A stretch of DNA of 64,000 nt from Teichococcus vastitatis. Its GTDB lineage: Bacteria; Pseudomonadota; Alphaproteobacteria; Acetobacterales; Acetobacteraceae. The stretch covers positions 1 to 64,000 of the forward strand of contig NZ_QXGS01000002.1 in assembly GCF_003604215.1 (NCBI RefSeq), given 5' to 3'. Within the stretch, counting starts at the first letter, position 1. The number at the start of each line of letters is the position of its first letter. Below, one piece after another: positions 43,449-51,634 of the stretch. The notes below the pieces were generated by a model. The model had not been told where the DNA came from. It searched no databases and was given only the letters and a program-made list of their open reading frames with translations. The position numbers were made by a program, and so were the translations under genes.

Positions 43449-44586
43449 GCGCCGGCTCCCGCGCCACGGCCAGCTCGGCGCGGCAGCGCGCGCCGTCCGG
43501 GCCGAACAGCAGCGCCGCCTCCGGCGCGAAAGCCAGATGCAGCTCGCCCCCCGGCTGCGGCAGGTGGCCGGCCGCCTCGGGCGGCAGGCGCAGCACCAGC
43601 GGCGTTCCGCTGGATTCATGCCGCGCGTGCAGCAGCACGGACTCGCCCAGGAACTCGACGGCCTCGGCTCGGGCCACCAGCCCTTGCGCGGCGGGAACCA
43701 GAGCCTCGGGCCGGACGCCCAGCGTCAGCGCGCCCCGGGCGGCGCAGCGCAGCCCGACCGGCAGCCCGGCGACGCGCACGGCGCCATCCGTGCCCGCTTC
43801 CGCCGGCAACAGGTTGATGCGCGGCGAGCCGATAAAGGTGGCGACGCGCAGCTCGGCGGGATCGGCATAGATCTCGCGCGGCGGCGCCACCTGCAGGATG
43901 CGGCCGGCCTGCATCACCGCCACGCGGTCGGCCATGGTCAGGGCCTCGGACTGGTCATGCGTGACGTACAGGGTCGCGGCGCCGGCGCGGCGGTGGATGG
44001 CGACGATCTCGCGCCGCGTCTGCACCCGCAGGCTGGCATCGAGGTTGGAGAGCGGCTCGTCCATCAGAAAGGCGGCGGGCCGGCGCACCATGGCGCGGGC
44101 CAGCGCCACGCGCTGCCGCTGGCCGCCCGAGAGCTGCGCCGGGCGGCGATCCAGCAGCGTGCCCAGGCCGAGCGCCCCGGCCGCCATTGCCACCTCCGCA
44201 GCGATGCCCTGCCGCGCGGCGCGGGTGCCGGGCAGCACGCCGCCCAGCAGCGGCAGGCGCTGCCACGCGTTCAGCCGGCGCATGGCCAGCGGCACGGCGA
44301 TGTTTTCCGCCACCGTCAGGTGCGGGTACAGCGCGTAGGACTGGAACACCATGGCGACGTCGCGCTCGCCGGCGCGCAGGGCGGTGGCCTCGCGCCCCTG
44401 GATCTGCAGCGTTCCCGAATCGGCGTGCTCGATGCCGGCGACGATCCGCATCAGCGTGGTCTTGCCGCAGCCGGAAGGCCCGACCAGTGCGACGAACTCG
44501 CCCGCCGCGACGCGCAGCGACACGCCATGCAGCACGGTGGTGCCGTTGAAGCTCTTGGTGACCGATTGAAGATGAATGCCGGACAA
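43441..44586 (-). CDS. ugpC: ABC transporter ATP-binding protein, UgpC-like
   Basis: A 381-residue ATPase of the MalK/UgpC type: Walker A GPSGCGKTT at residues 36-44, Q-loop FQSYALYPHLTV, signature LSGGQRQRVALARA, Walker B FLMDEPLSNLDA, and a C-terminal OB-like regulatory domain (LTLGVRPEALVPAA). A TTG start with GGAG six bases upstream is preferred; a GTG 11 codons earlier has no ribosome site. About 18 extra residues (AWQRLPLLGGVLPGTRAARQ) are inserted after the Q-loop region. First gene of the importer operon. Confidence 0.88.
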   Translation of the reverse strand: MSGIHLQSVTKSFNGTTVLHGVSLRVAAGEFVALVGPSGCGKTTLMRIVAGIEHADSGTLQIQGREATALRAGERDVAMVFQSYALYPHLTVAENIAVPLAMRRLNAWQRLPLLGGVLPGTRAARQGIAAEVAMAAGALGLGTLLDRRPAQLSGGQRQRVALARAMVRRPAAFLMDEPLSNLDASLRVQTRREIVAIHRRAGAATLYVTHDQSEALTMADRVAVMQAGRILQVAPPREIYADPAELRVATFIGSPRINLLPAEAGTDGAVRVAGLPVGLRCAARGALTLGVRPEALVPAAQGLVARAEAVEFLGESVLLHARHESSGTPLVLRLPPEAAGHLPQPGGELHLAFAPEAALLFGPDGARCRAELAVAREPALV

Positions 44587-44630
44587 GCCGTGCTCCGCGC
44601 CTGGGGTTCGGCGCGGCACTTAGCCCGTGG

Positions 44631-44648
44631 CTGTGACAGCCCTGTTCG
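44631..44648 (+). promoter_or_regulatory. Weak Pho-box-like element ahead of the Ugp operon
   Basis: CTGTGAC, AGCC, CTGTTCG gives the 7-4-7 layout but only about 9 of 14 positions match, and on the strand opposite to the operon. The palindrome GGCTGTGACAGCC overlaps it. It lies 45 bases upstream of the ugpC TTG. Support is positional, because ugp genes are classically PhoB-controlled. Confidence 0.3.
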
Positions 44649-44686
44649 GCTTGCGTGAAGCTTTCATGTCCATGCGGCGGCAGGCA

Positions 44687-45319
44687 TCAGCCGGCGAGGT
44701 CCCCGCTCCGCGCCAGCAGCACACCCCTGCCCCGCAGGCGATGGCTGCCGGCGTCGGTCGCTTCCGGGGTGATGCCGCGGCAGGCATCCTCCAGCAGCAC
44801 CACCTGGTAGCCGAGATCGGCGGCGTCCTCGGCCGAGAAGTCGGTGCAGTAGCCCCGCGCCAGGCCGGCCACGAAGATGCGGCGGATGCCGCGCTCCGAA
44901 AGGTAGCCGTGCAGCCCGGTCGGCGTGGTGCGGTCGTTCTCGCGGAAGGCGGAATAGCTGTCGATGCCGCGGCGGAAGCCCTTGCGCAGCACCAGCTGGA
45001 ACCGGCCCGCCTCCAGCGCCGGATGCAGCGCCGCGCCCGGCGTGTTCTGCACGCAATGGTCAGGCCAGAGCACCTGCTCGCCATAGAACAGCCGCACCGT
45101 CTCGAAGGGCGCGCGTCCCGGATGCTGGCTGGCGAAGGAGGCATGGTCGGCCGGATGCCAGTCCTGCGTCGCCGCGGCCTGGTTGAAGCGCGGCAGCAGG
45201 CGGTTGATCACCGGCACCACGGCATCGCCGCCGGGCGCCGGCAGGGCGCCGCCTGGCATGAAGTCGGGCTGCACGTCGATGGCCAGCAGCAGGTCGGTGT
45301 CAGGCGCGATGCGGATCAT
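44687..45319 (-). CDS. pncA: Nicotinamidase
   Basis: A 210-residue isochorismatase-fold enzyme that deamidates nicotinamide to nicotinate for NAD salvage. The catalytic triad is D15 (AIDVQPDF), K113 (LRKGF) and C158 (RGYCTDFS). Zinc ligands D53, H55 and H59 are in QDWHPADH. Length is normal. It lies 27 bases downstream of an orphan amino-acid-type binding protein and about 100 bases upstream of the Ugp-type importer, all on the same strand. Confidence 0.93.
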   Translation of the reverse strand: MIRIAPDTDLLLAIDVQPDFMPGGALPAPGGDAVVPVINRLLPRFNQAAATQDWHPADHASFASQHPGRAPFETVRLFYGEQVLWPDHCVQNTPGAALHPALEAGRFQLVLRKGFRRGIDSYSAFRENDRTTPTGLHGYLSERGIRRIFVAGLARGYCTDFSAEDAADLGYQVVLLEDACRGITPEATDAGSHRLRGRGVLLARSGDLAG

Positions 45320-45346
45320 GGCGGCGGCCCCTGGACATGCCGGCTC

Positions 45347-46372
45347 TCAGCGGAACGGCGGCGACCACATCAGCCCGCCATCCCGGGCCAGCCGGTTGCG
45401 GCCACGGTCGATGCCCACGGGAGTCATGTTGCGCTCCCAGATCTCGCCATAATGGCCGACCGCGGTGATCGCCTTCAGCCCCCAGTCGTTGTTCAGGCTC
45501 AGCGCTCGGCCGAAATCGCCGGTGGTGCCGAGCAGCCGCTGCACCTCGGGGCTGGGGTCCTGCAGCCGGGCCGCAGCGTTGGCGGCGGTGACGCCATGTT
45601 CCTCGGCGGCGATCAGGGCGTTCAGGGTCCATTTCACGATGTCGGTCCAGCGGGCATCGCCCTTGCGCACCAGCGGGCCCAGCGGCTCGCTGCTGACCGT
45701 CTCGGGCAGGATCACGTAGTCATCCGCCTGGGCGCCCTGCGCGGCGCGCACAGCAGCCAGGCCGGTGCGGTCGGTGGTGTAGGCGTCGCAGCGGCCGGCC
45801 ACAAAGGCGGCGGTGACCTCCTGGAAGCTCTCGATCACCACCGGGGTGAAGCGGATGTTGTTGGTGCGGAACCAGTCGGCCAGGTTCAACTCGGTGGTGG
45901 TGCCGGGCTGCAGGCAGATGGTGGCGCCATCCAGCTCCCTGGCGGAGGACAGGTTGAGGCCGCGCTTCACCATGAAGCCCTGCCCGTCATGCACCAGCAC
46001 CCCGGCGAAGGTCAGGCCGATGCCGACGTCGCGGGCGAAGCTCCAGGTGGTGTTGCGGGACAACAGGTCGATCTCGCCCGATTGCAGGGCGGTGAAGCGG
46101 TTCTGCGGCGTGGTCGGCACGAAGCGCACCTTGCCGGCATCACCGAGCACGGCCGCGGCCACGGCCCGGCAGAAATCGGCATCGATGCCGCGCCACTCGC
46201 CCCGCGAATCCGCCTGGGACAGGCCGGCGACGCCGGTGGAAACGCCGCAGGCCAGAGTGCCGCGGGACTTCACCGCCGCCAGCGTATCGGCGGCGGGCTG
46301 CTGCGCCCAGGCCGGGGCGGCTGCGGCCAGGGCCAGGGTGAGGCCGGCCAGGGCATGAAAGGGGCGGCGCAT
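45347..46372 (-). CDS. Amino acid ABC transporter substrate-binding protein (AapJ-like)
   Basis: A 341-residue periplasmic binding protein with a Sec signal (LAGLTLALAAAAPAWAQQ). Family 3 blocks are GTLACGVSTGVAGLSQ, GEWRGIDADFCRAVAAAVLGD, and the AapJ/BztA-type FVPTTPQNRFTALQSGEIDLLSRNTTWS, pointing to general L-amino acid uptake. No permease or ATPase of this class is beside it, so it is an orphan in this window. GGGAG lies nine bases before the ATG. It reads away from tRNA-Leu. Confidence 0.88.
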   Translation of the reverse strand: MRRPFHALAGLTLALAAAAPAWAQQPAADTLAAVKSRGTLACGVSTGVAGLSQADSRGEWRGIDADFCRAVAAAVLGDAGKVRFVPTTPQNRFTALQSGEIDLLSRNTTWSFARDVGIGLTFAGVLVHDGQGFMVKRGLNLSSARELDGATICLQPGTTTELNLADWFRTNNIRFTPVVIESFQEVTAAFVAGRCDAYTTDRTGLAAVRAAQGAQADDYVILPETVSSEPLGPLVRKGDARWTDIVKWTLNALIAAEEHGVTAANAAARLQDPSPEVQRLLGTTGDFGRALSLNNDWGLKAITAVGHYGEIWERNMTPVGIDRGRNRLARDGGLMWSPPFR

Positions 46373-46507
46373 GATGGAGAACTCCCGCTGGTGTCGCGCA
46401 AGCTGCCAACCCGCCGCGGCAGCGGCGGTTTCGCCCGCCCGCGCGGCACTGCCCTGGCGTTTTCGCGGGGCACCAGCCAGGGCGTCGCATTTCTGTAAAA
46501 ACGCCCG

Positions 46508-46536
46508 TTGACGCCACGCTTCGGCGCCCATAAAAG
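46508..46536 (+). promoter_or_regulatory. Putative sigma-70 promoter of tRNA-Leu
   Basis: TTGACG (46508-46513) and TAAAAG (46531-46536) are separated by 17 bases and end 32 bases before the tRNA. The spacing is ideal and the position fits a short tRNA leader. Confidence 0.55.
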
Positions 46537-46568
46537 CCCGTCCACGCCATTCGGCGGTTCGCCTCCTT

Positions 46569-46652
<84 letters not shown>

Positions 46653-46705
46653 TATCTCCCCCGCCTCCTCCGGCACTGACTGCATCGCCGGACGCTGCTG
46701 AGGAG

Positions 46706-47362
46706 ATGATGGCCAAGACCCTGTTCACACCCGCTTCAATGATCAAGCTGCACCGGCACGACCTGCCGCCCGGGCTTGATTTCGGTTCCGTGGTTGCCGT
46801 GGACACGGAAACCATGGGCCTCGATCCGCGCCGCGACCGGCTGTGCCTGGTGCAGCTCTCGGCCGGCGACGGCACGGCGCATTGCGTGCAACTCGTGCCC
46901 CCCTCCCTGGGCGGGCGCGGGGCCGATTGTCCTAACCTGAAGGCGCTGCTGATCGATCCAGCGGTGGTGAAGCTGTTCCACTTCGCCCGCTTTGACCTCG
47001 CCATGCTGCGCGCCGGGCTCGGCATCGAATGCGCCCCGGTGCGCTGCACCAAGGTCGCCGCCAAGCTGGTCCGCACCTTCACCGAGCGGCATGGATTGAA
47101 GGAGCTGTGCCGCGAGCTGCTGGGAGTGGAGATCTCCAAGCAGCAGCAATCCTCCGACTGGGGAGCCGCCGAGCTGACGCCCGAGCAGCTCGCCTATGCC
47201 GCCTCCGACGTGCTGCACCTGCATGCCTTGTGGGCCACGCTGGAAGGCTTGCTCCGGCGCGAAGGGCGGCTGGAACTGGCGGAAGCCTGTTTCCGCTTTC
47301 TGCCGACCCGGGGGGCGCTGGATCTGCTCGGCTATGACGATCCGGATATTTTCGCGCATTAG
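46706..47362 (+). CDS. RNase D-like 3'-5' exonuclease
   Basis: A 218-residue DEDD-type exonuclease containing only the catalytic domain, without the HRDC domains of E. coli RNase D. Motifs are VAVDTETMGL (Exo I), KLFHFARFDLAML (Exo II) and YAASDVLHLHALW (Exo III). Such short forms are common next to lptC in alphaproteobacteria. The double ATG at 46706 has GAGGAG directly abutting it; an ATG at 46739 is a possible alternative giving the usual ~205 residues. Probable role is RNA 3'-end processing. Confidence 0.88.
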   Translation: MMAKTLFTPASMIKLHRHDLPPGLDFGSVVAVDTETMGLDPRRDRLCLVQLSAGDGTAHCVQLVPPSLGGRGADCPNLKALLIDPAVVKLFHFARFDLAMLRAGLGIECAPVRCTKVAAKLVRTFTERHGLKELCRELLGVEISKQQQSSDWGAAELTPEQLAYAASDVLHLHALWATLEGLLRREGRLELAEACFRFLPTRGALDLLGYDDPDIFAH

Positions 47363-47535
47363 GCGTTATCGGTTGAAATCGCTGCGGCACTGGCATGATT
47401 TTTGATTGGGCTTCGCGCAACCCGCGTTGACCCCGGCGCCCCCCCGCCCCATACAAGGCGAGTGAGGCCCTTTCCGAACTTCCTGAACCTGTCGCGCCCT
47501 GGCCGCGGCTTCCGGATCGCCGTTCCGGGGCCGGC

Positions 47536-48237
47536 ATGAGCATGGCCGTTCCGCCACGGGACATCCCGGCCGCGCCGGTCCGGAGCAGCGGGGGCCAGAG
47601 CCGCTCGCGCATGCTGCAGCCCTCCCGCGCCCGCATGGTGATGAACGAGGGCGCGCTGGCCCGCCGCCGCTTCTTTGTCCGCTTGGCCAAGTGGCTGCTG
47701 CCCGTGGGCGCGCTGGCCTTGCTGGCGGTTGTGGCCTTGTGGCCGGAATTCGACAGCGCCGAGGATCGTGGCCGGCTGGCCTTCCGCCGCGCCGGGCAGA
47801 CGACCACCGATGCCATGCGCCTGTCCACCGCCCGCTACCAGGGCATCGACGAGCAGGGGCGGCCGGTCAACGTCACGGCCGACCGGGCACAGCAGCGCGA
47901 ACAGCAGGACCTGATCGACCTGACCCGCCCGCGCGCCGACATGGTGAGCAGCAGCGGCGCCTGGGTTCTGCTGGAATCGGAAGCCGGCGAATACGCCCGC
48001 GACAAGGATGAACTGGATCTGGCCGGCAAGGTGACGCTTTGGCACGAGGATGGCAGCACGCTCCGCACCGAGGCGGCGCATATCGACCTGAATGCCGGCA
48101 GCGCCGAGGGCGACCGCCCGGTGGCGGCGCAGGGCCCGTTCGGCACGCTGGTCAGCCAGGGCTTCCGGCTGGAGAATCGCGGCCAGGTGGTGGTGTTCAC
48201 CGGCCAGGCCAAGGCGGTGCTGGAGGGCGGCCGATGA
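47536..48237 (+). CDS. lptC: LPS export ABC transporter periplasmic protein LptC
   Basis: A 233-residue bitopic protein: about 45 cytoplasmic residues, one TM helix (WLLPVGALALLAVVALW), then a periplasmic beta-jellyroll with repeated strands (VNVTADRAQQRE, AWVLLESEAGEYARDKDELDLAGKV). LptC passes lipopolysaccharide from LptB2FG to LptA. The N-terminal extension is longer than in enterobacteria. It overlaps lptA by ATGA, so lptC, lptA and lptB are translationally coupled. Confidence 0.87.
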   Translation: MSMAVPPRDIPAAPVRSSGGQSRSRMLQPSRARMVMNEGALARRRFFVRLAKWLLPVGALALLAVVALWPEFDSAEDRGRLAFRRAGQTTTDAMRLSTARYQGIDEQGRPVNVTADRAQQREQQDLIDLTRPRADMVSSSGAWVLLESEAGEYARDKDELDLAGKVTLWHEDGSTLRTEAAHIDLNAGSAEGDRPVAAQGPFGTLVSQGFRLENRGQVVVFTGQAKAVLEGGR

Positions 48238-49244
48238 GGCGCATCCTCGCAACCGCCGCGCTGCTGGCCATGCTGGGCATCGAGCCGCTGGCGGCGCAGG
48301 CGCTGGACATGACGCAGGGCGGCCCGATCGAGGTCACCGCCAGCAACGGCATCGAGTGGCGCCAGCAGGAGCAGGTGGTGATCGCGCGCGGCAATGCCCG
48401 CGCTGTTCGCCAGGGCGTCACCGTCACCGCCGACCGGCTGATCGCCCGCTATCGGCCGCGCGGGGGCCAGCCGGCTGCGGCGCCGGCGGCGGGCGGTGAG
48501 CCCTCGCCTATGTCGGGTGGCGAGATCTGGCGGCTGGAAGCGGAAGGCAACGTCAAGATCGACAGCGCCACCGACCATGCCGAGGGCGACCGCGCGATCT
48601 ACGACATGGACCAGGCGGTGCTGGTGCTCACCGGCCGCGCCCTGAAGCTGACCACGCCGCAGGAGGTGCTGACCTCCCGCGACAGCATGGAATACTGGCC
48701 GCAGAAGCGCATGGCGGTGGCCCGCGGCGCGGCGCATGTGGTGACGCAGGACCAGCGGCAGATTTTCGCCGACACGCTGGTGGGCTATTTCCTGGACGGC
48801 AATGCCGCGCCGGCGCAGCGCCCGGCCAACGCCGCCGCGCGCGGCGGCCCAGCTGGTGCGGCAGGGGGAACCCCGGCTGAAGGCAGCCAATTGGAGCGTG
48901 TCGAGGCGTTCGGCAATGTCGAGATCCGCACCCCCGCCGAAGTGGTGCGCGGCGACCGCGGGGTTTATTCCGAGCAGACCGGCATGGCGCGGCTGCTGGG
49001 CGGCGTCCGCATCACTCGCGGGGACAACCAGCTGAACGGTCAGGAAGCCATCGTGAACATGCGCAGCGGCGTGGCCCGCCTGGTGTCCACCCCGGGCCAA
49101 CGCGTGCAGGGGCTGATCATCCCGCAGCAGGGCCAGGAAACCGCCCCTCAAGGGCAGACCCAGGGACAGATCCAGGGGCAGCCTCAAAGGCAGGGCCAGC
49201 CTCCCCGGCAGGAACAGCCGCAGGGCCAGGGGCGCGGCCGATGA
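48234..49244 (+). CDS. lptA: LPS transport periplasmic protein LptA (extended)
   Basis: A 336-residue periplasmic bridge protein with a signal peptide (ILATAALLAMLGIEPLAAQA). OstA-like beta-jellyroll strands are seen (PIEVTASNGIEWRQQEQVV, GNVKIDSATDHAEGDRAIYD, DQRQIFADTLVGYFLD, FGNVEIRTPAEVVRGDRGVY). E. coli LptA has 185 residues; the extra length here comes from Ala/Pro-rich inserts near residues 78-95 and 190-220 and a Gln/Gly/Pro tail of about 40 residues with QGQ repeats. Overlaps both neighbours by four bases. Confidence 0.88.
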   Translation: MRRILATAALLAMLGIEPLAAQALDMTQGGPIEVTASNGIEWRQQEQVVIARGNARAVRQGVTVTADRLIARYRPRGGQPAAAPAAGGEPSPMSGGEIWRLEAEGNVKIDSATDHAEGDRAIYDMDQAVLVLTGRALKLTTPQEVLTSRDSMEYWPQKRMAVARGAAHVVTQDQRQIFADTLVGYFLDGNAAPAQRPANAAARGGPAGAAGGTPAEGSQLERVEAFGNVEIRTPAEVVRGDRGVYSEQTGMARLLGGVRITRGDNQLNGQEAIVNMRSGVARLVSTPGQRVQGLIIPQQGQETAPQGQTQGQIQGQPQRQGQPPRQEQPQGQGRGR

Positions 49245-49993
49245 GCGCCGGGCTGAAGGTGGTGGAAGGCGAAGGCGGCCTGGTCGCCCGGGATCTCGGC
49301 AAGCGCTACAAGAAGCGGCCCGTTGTGCGCGGCGTGTCGCTCAGCGTGCGGCGCGGCGAGGCGGTGGGGCTGTTCGGCCCGAACGGCGCCGGCAAGACCA
49401 CCACCTTCTACATGATGACAGGCCTGGTGCGCCCCGACCAGGGCCAGGTGTTCATGGACGGGCAGGAGGTCACCACCCTGCCCATGTATCGCCGCGCCCG
49501 AATGGGCCTCGGCTACCTGCCGCAGGAGGCCTCGATCTTCCGCGGCCTCAGCCTGGAAGACAACATCCGCGCCGCGCTGGAAGTGGTGGAGCCGCAGCGC
49601 GAGCGGCGCGAGCAGATGCTGGACGAGCTGCTGGTCGAGTTCGGCTTGACGCATCTGCGCAAATCGCCGGCCCTGGCGCTGTCGGGCGGCGAGCGCCGCC
49701 GCTGCGAGATCGCCCGCGCCCTGGCGACGCATCCGGCCTACATCCTGCTCGACGAGCCGCTGGCCGGCATCGACCCGATCGCGGTGGGCGAGATCCGCGA
49801 CTTGGTGAAGCACCTGAAGAACCGCGGAATCGGCGTGCTGATCACCGACCACAACGTGCGCGAGACGCTGGAGATCATCGACCGCGCCTACATCCTGCAT
49901 GATGGGCAGGTGCTGATGGAGGGCACGCCGGCCGACATCGTGGCGCATGAGGGGGTGCGCCGCGTGTATCTGGGCGAAAGGTTCAGCCTGTAG
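49241..49993 (+). CDS. lptB: LPS export ABC transporter ATP-binding protein LptB
   Basis: A 250-residue ATPase powering lipopolysaccharide extraction from the inner membrane. Walker A GPNGAGKTT is at residues 46-54, followed by YLPQEASIFRGLS (Q-loop), LSGGERRRCEIARAL (signature), YILLDEPLAGIDPIAV (Walker B) and the H-loop TDHNVRETL, all diagnostic of LptB. It overlaps lptA by ATGA, and rpoN follows after 73 bases. LptF and LptG are not in the window. Confidence 0.96.
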   Translation: MSAGLKVVEGEGGLVARDLGKRYKKRPVVRGVSLSVRRGEAVGLFGPNGAGKTTTFYMMTGLVRPDQGQVFMDGQEVTTLPMYRRARMGLGYLPQEASIFRGLSLEDNIRAALEVVEPQRERREQMLDELLVEFGLTHLRKSPALALSGGERRRCEIARALATHPAYILLDEPLAGIDPIAVGEIRDLVKHLKNRGIGVLITDHNVRETLEIIDRAYILHDGQVLMEGTPADIVAHEGVRRVYLGERFSL

Positions 49994-50066
49994 CATGAAC
50001 CCGCTGCACCGGTTCCGTGCGGCACCTTTTCGTTCAGGCCAGGCTCCGGACCGGGCGGCCTGAGCG

Positions 50067-51557
50067 GTGGCGATCGGTCCGCGCCTGGATCTGCGGTTCA
50101 CGCAATCCCTGGTGATGACGCCGCAGCTGCGGCAAGCCATCAAGCTGCTGCAATCCTCCAACCTGGAGGTCAGCGCCTTTGTCGAGGAGGAGCTGGAGCG
50201 CAATCCCCTGCTGGAGCGCGACGAGCGGCCCGACGCGCCGCCGCTGGAAGCGGCCGTGCCGCGCGAGCCGTCCGTGTCCACCCCCGACAGCTTCGACGGC
50301 GCCAGTGCCGCCACCCTGCCGGCCGAAGCCGAGTCCCCGCTGGACATCCGCGACTGGTCCAATGTTTATGACGGCGAGCCGGCGCGGGGCGGCGGCCGGG
50401 CCGATTTCGAGGATGATTCCCGCGGCATCGAGGAGCTGGCGGCGAAGCGTCCGCGCACCCTGCGGGAAGAGCTGGCGGAGCAGGTGCGGCTCACCTTTCC
50501 CGACGCCGGCGACCGGCTGATCGCGGCGCAACTGATCGCCCTGCTCGATCCTGCCGGCCGCCTTGCTCCGGAGGATGGAGCGATCGCCGCCGCCATGGGC
50601 TGCGACGCGTCACGGGTCGCCGCCATCCGCGGACGCATGCAGCGCTTCGAGCCGGCGGGGCTGTTCTGCCGTTCCTTGCGGGAATGCCTGGCCGTGCAGC
50701 TGGCGGAACGCGACCGGCTGGACCCGGCCATGAGCGCGCTGCTCGACCACCTCGACCTGCTGGCGCGGCGCGACCTGCGCGCCCTGATGCGGATCTGCGG
50801 CGTCGATGCCGAGGACCTGGCCGACATGGTGGCGGAGCTGAAGCGGCTCGATCCCAAGCCAGGCGCCGGCTATGACGCGACGCCCGCCCTGGCGCTGGTG
50901 CCGGACGTGCTGATGCGCCCCGCTCCCGCCTGGACCGCCCCTGATGGCACGCCGGAAGCCGCCTGGATCCTGGAACTGAACCCCGAGACGCTGCCGCGCG
51001 TGCTGGTCAACCGCGGCTTCCACGCCCGCGCCCAGGTCAGCGCCACGCGGGAGGAGCGGGCGTTCCTGTCGGAAAAGTACCAGGCCGCCAACTGGCTGGT
51101 GAAAAGCCTGGAGCAGCGCGCCAACACCATCCTGAAGGTCGCCGCCGAGATCGTGCGCCGCCAGGACGGCTTCTTTCGCCATGGCGTTTCGCACCTGCGG
51201 CCGCTGATCCTGCGGGACGTGGCGGAGGCGGTGGAGATGCATGAATCGACCGTCAGCCGCGTCACCGCCAATAAGTACATCGCCACGCCGCGCGGCAGCT
51301 TCGAGCTGAAGTATTTCTTCACCACGGCCATTGGCGGCACCGCCGGTGAAACTTTCAGTGCCGAGGCGGTTAGACATCGTATCCGGAGCATGGTCGCCGC
51401 CGAGGCCCCGGACGATGTCCTCAGCGACGATGCGATCGTCGCAGCTCTTCGACGTGAAGGTGTGGACATCGCCCGCCGAACGGTGGCCAAATACCGGGAA
51501 GCGTTGCGCATACCTTCATCGGTGCAGCGCAAACGGGAGAAGGCCGTCCCGGCCTGA
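50067..51557 (+). CDS. rpoN: RNA polymerase sigma-54 factor RpoN
   Basis: A 496-residue sigma-54 factor, starting at GTG. Region I has the Gln/Leu-rich QSLVMTPQLRQAIKLLQ; the acidic region II is near residues 45-130; the core-binding and DNA-binding domains follow; the RpoN box ARRTVAKYREAL is near residue 470. The HTH stretch DVAEAVEMHESTVSRV is intact. It follows lptB, the usual alphaproteobacterial order. Sigma-54 controls nitrogen and other genes through enhancer-binding activators. Confidence 0.96.
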   Translation: MAIGPRLDLRFTQSLVMTPQLRQAIKLLQSSNLEVSAFVEEELERNPLLERDERPDAPPLEAAVPREPSVSTPDSFDGASAATLPAEAESPLDIRDWSNVYDGEPARGGGRADFEDDSRGIEELAAKRPRTLREELAEQVRLTFPDAGDRLIAAQLIALLDPAGRLAPEDGAIAAAMGCDASRVAAIRGRMQRFEPAGLFCRSLRECLAVQLAERDRLDPAMSALLDHLDLLARRDLRALMRICGVDAEDLADMVAELKRLDPKPGAGYDATPALALVPDVLMRPAPAWTAPDGTPEAAWILELNPETLPRVLVNRGFHARAQVSATREERAFLSEKYQAANWLVKSLEQRANTILKVAAEIVRRQDGFFRHGVSHLRPLILRDVAEAVEMHESTVSRVTANKYIATPRGSFELKYFFTTAIGGTAGETFSAEAVRHRIRSMVAAEAPDDVLSDDAIVAALRREGVDIARRTVAKYREALRIPSSVQRKREKAVPA

Positions 51558-51585
51558 CCCGGTGCGGGCGCGACCCGCCCGTTCC

Positions 51586-51603
51586 GCCGTCCCATGGGAC
51601 GGC
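51586..51603. repeat. 18-bp perfect palindrome between rpoN and hpf
   Basis: GCCGTCCCATGGGACGGC is a complete palindrome 29 bases after the rpoN stop and 31 bases before the hpf ATG. Just upstream, GCGGG/CCCGC can form a further small hairpin. It could be a terminator-like hairpin, an RNA-processing site, or a dimer binding site affecting hpf. Confidence 0.5.
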
Positions 51604-51634
51604 CCTTCCAGCCAAGAAGGAGGGGTTACTTCAC

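Noticed and set aside
47391-47406. Sigma-54-like promoter (TGGCATG-N4-TTGA) upstream of the lptC-rpoN string
   Set aside because: The essential GC of the -12 element is missing (TTGA instead of TTGC), and no enhancer-binding site is evident. Likely chance.
47427-47456. TTGACC-N18-ATACAA promoter before lptC
   Set aside because: Only a partial -10 match and a long spacer inside a C-run; not strong enough to list as a feature.
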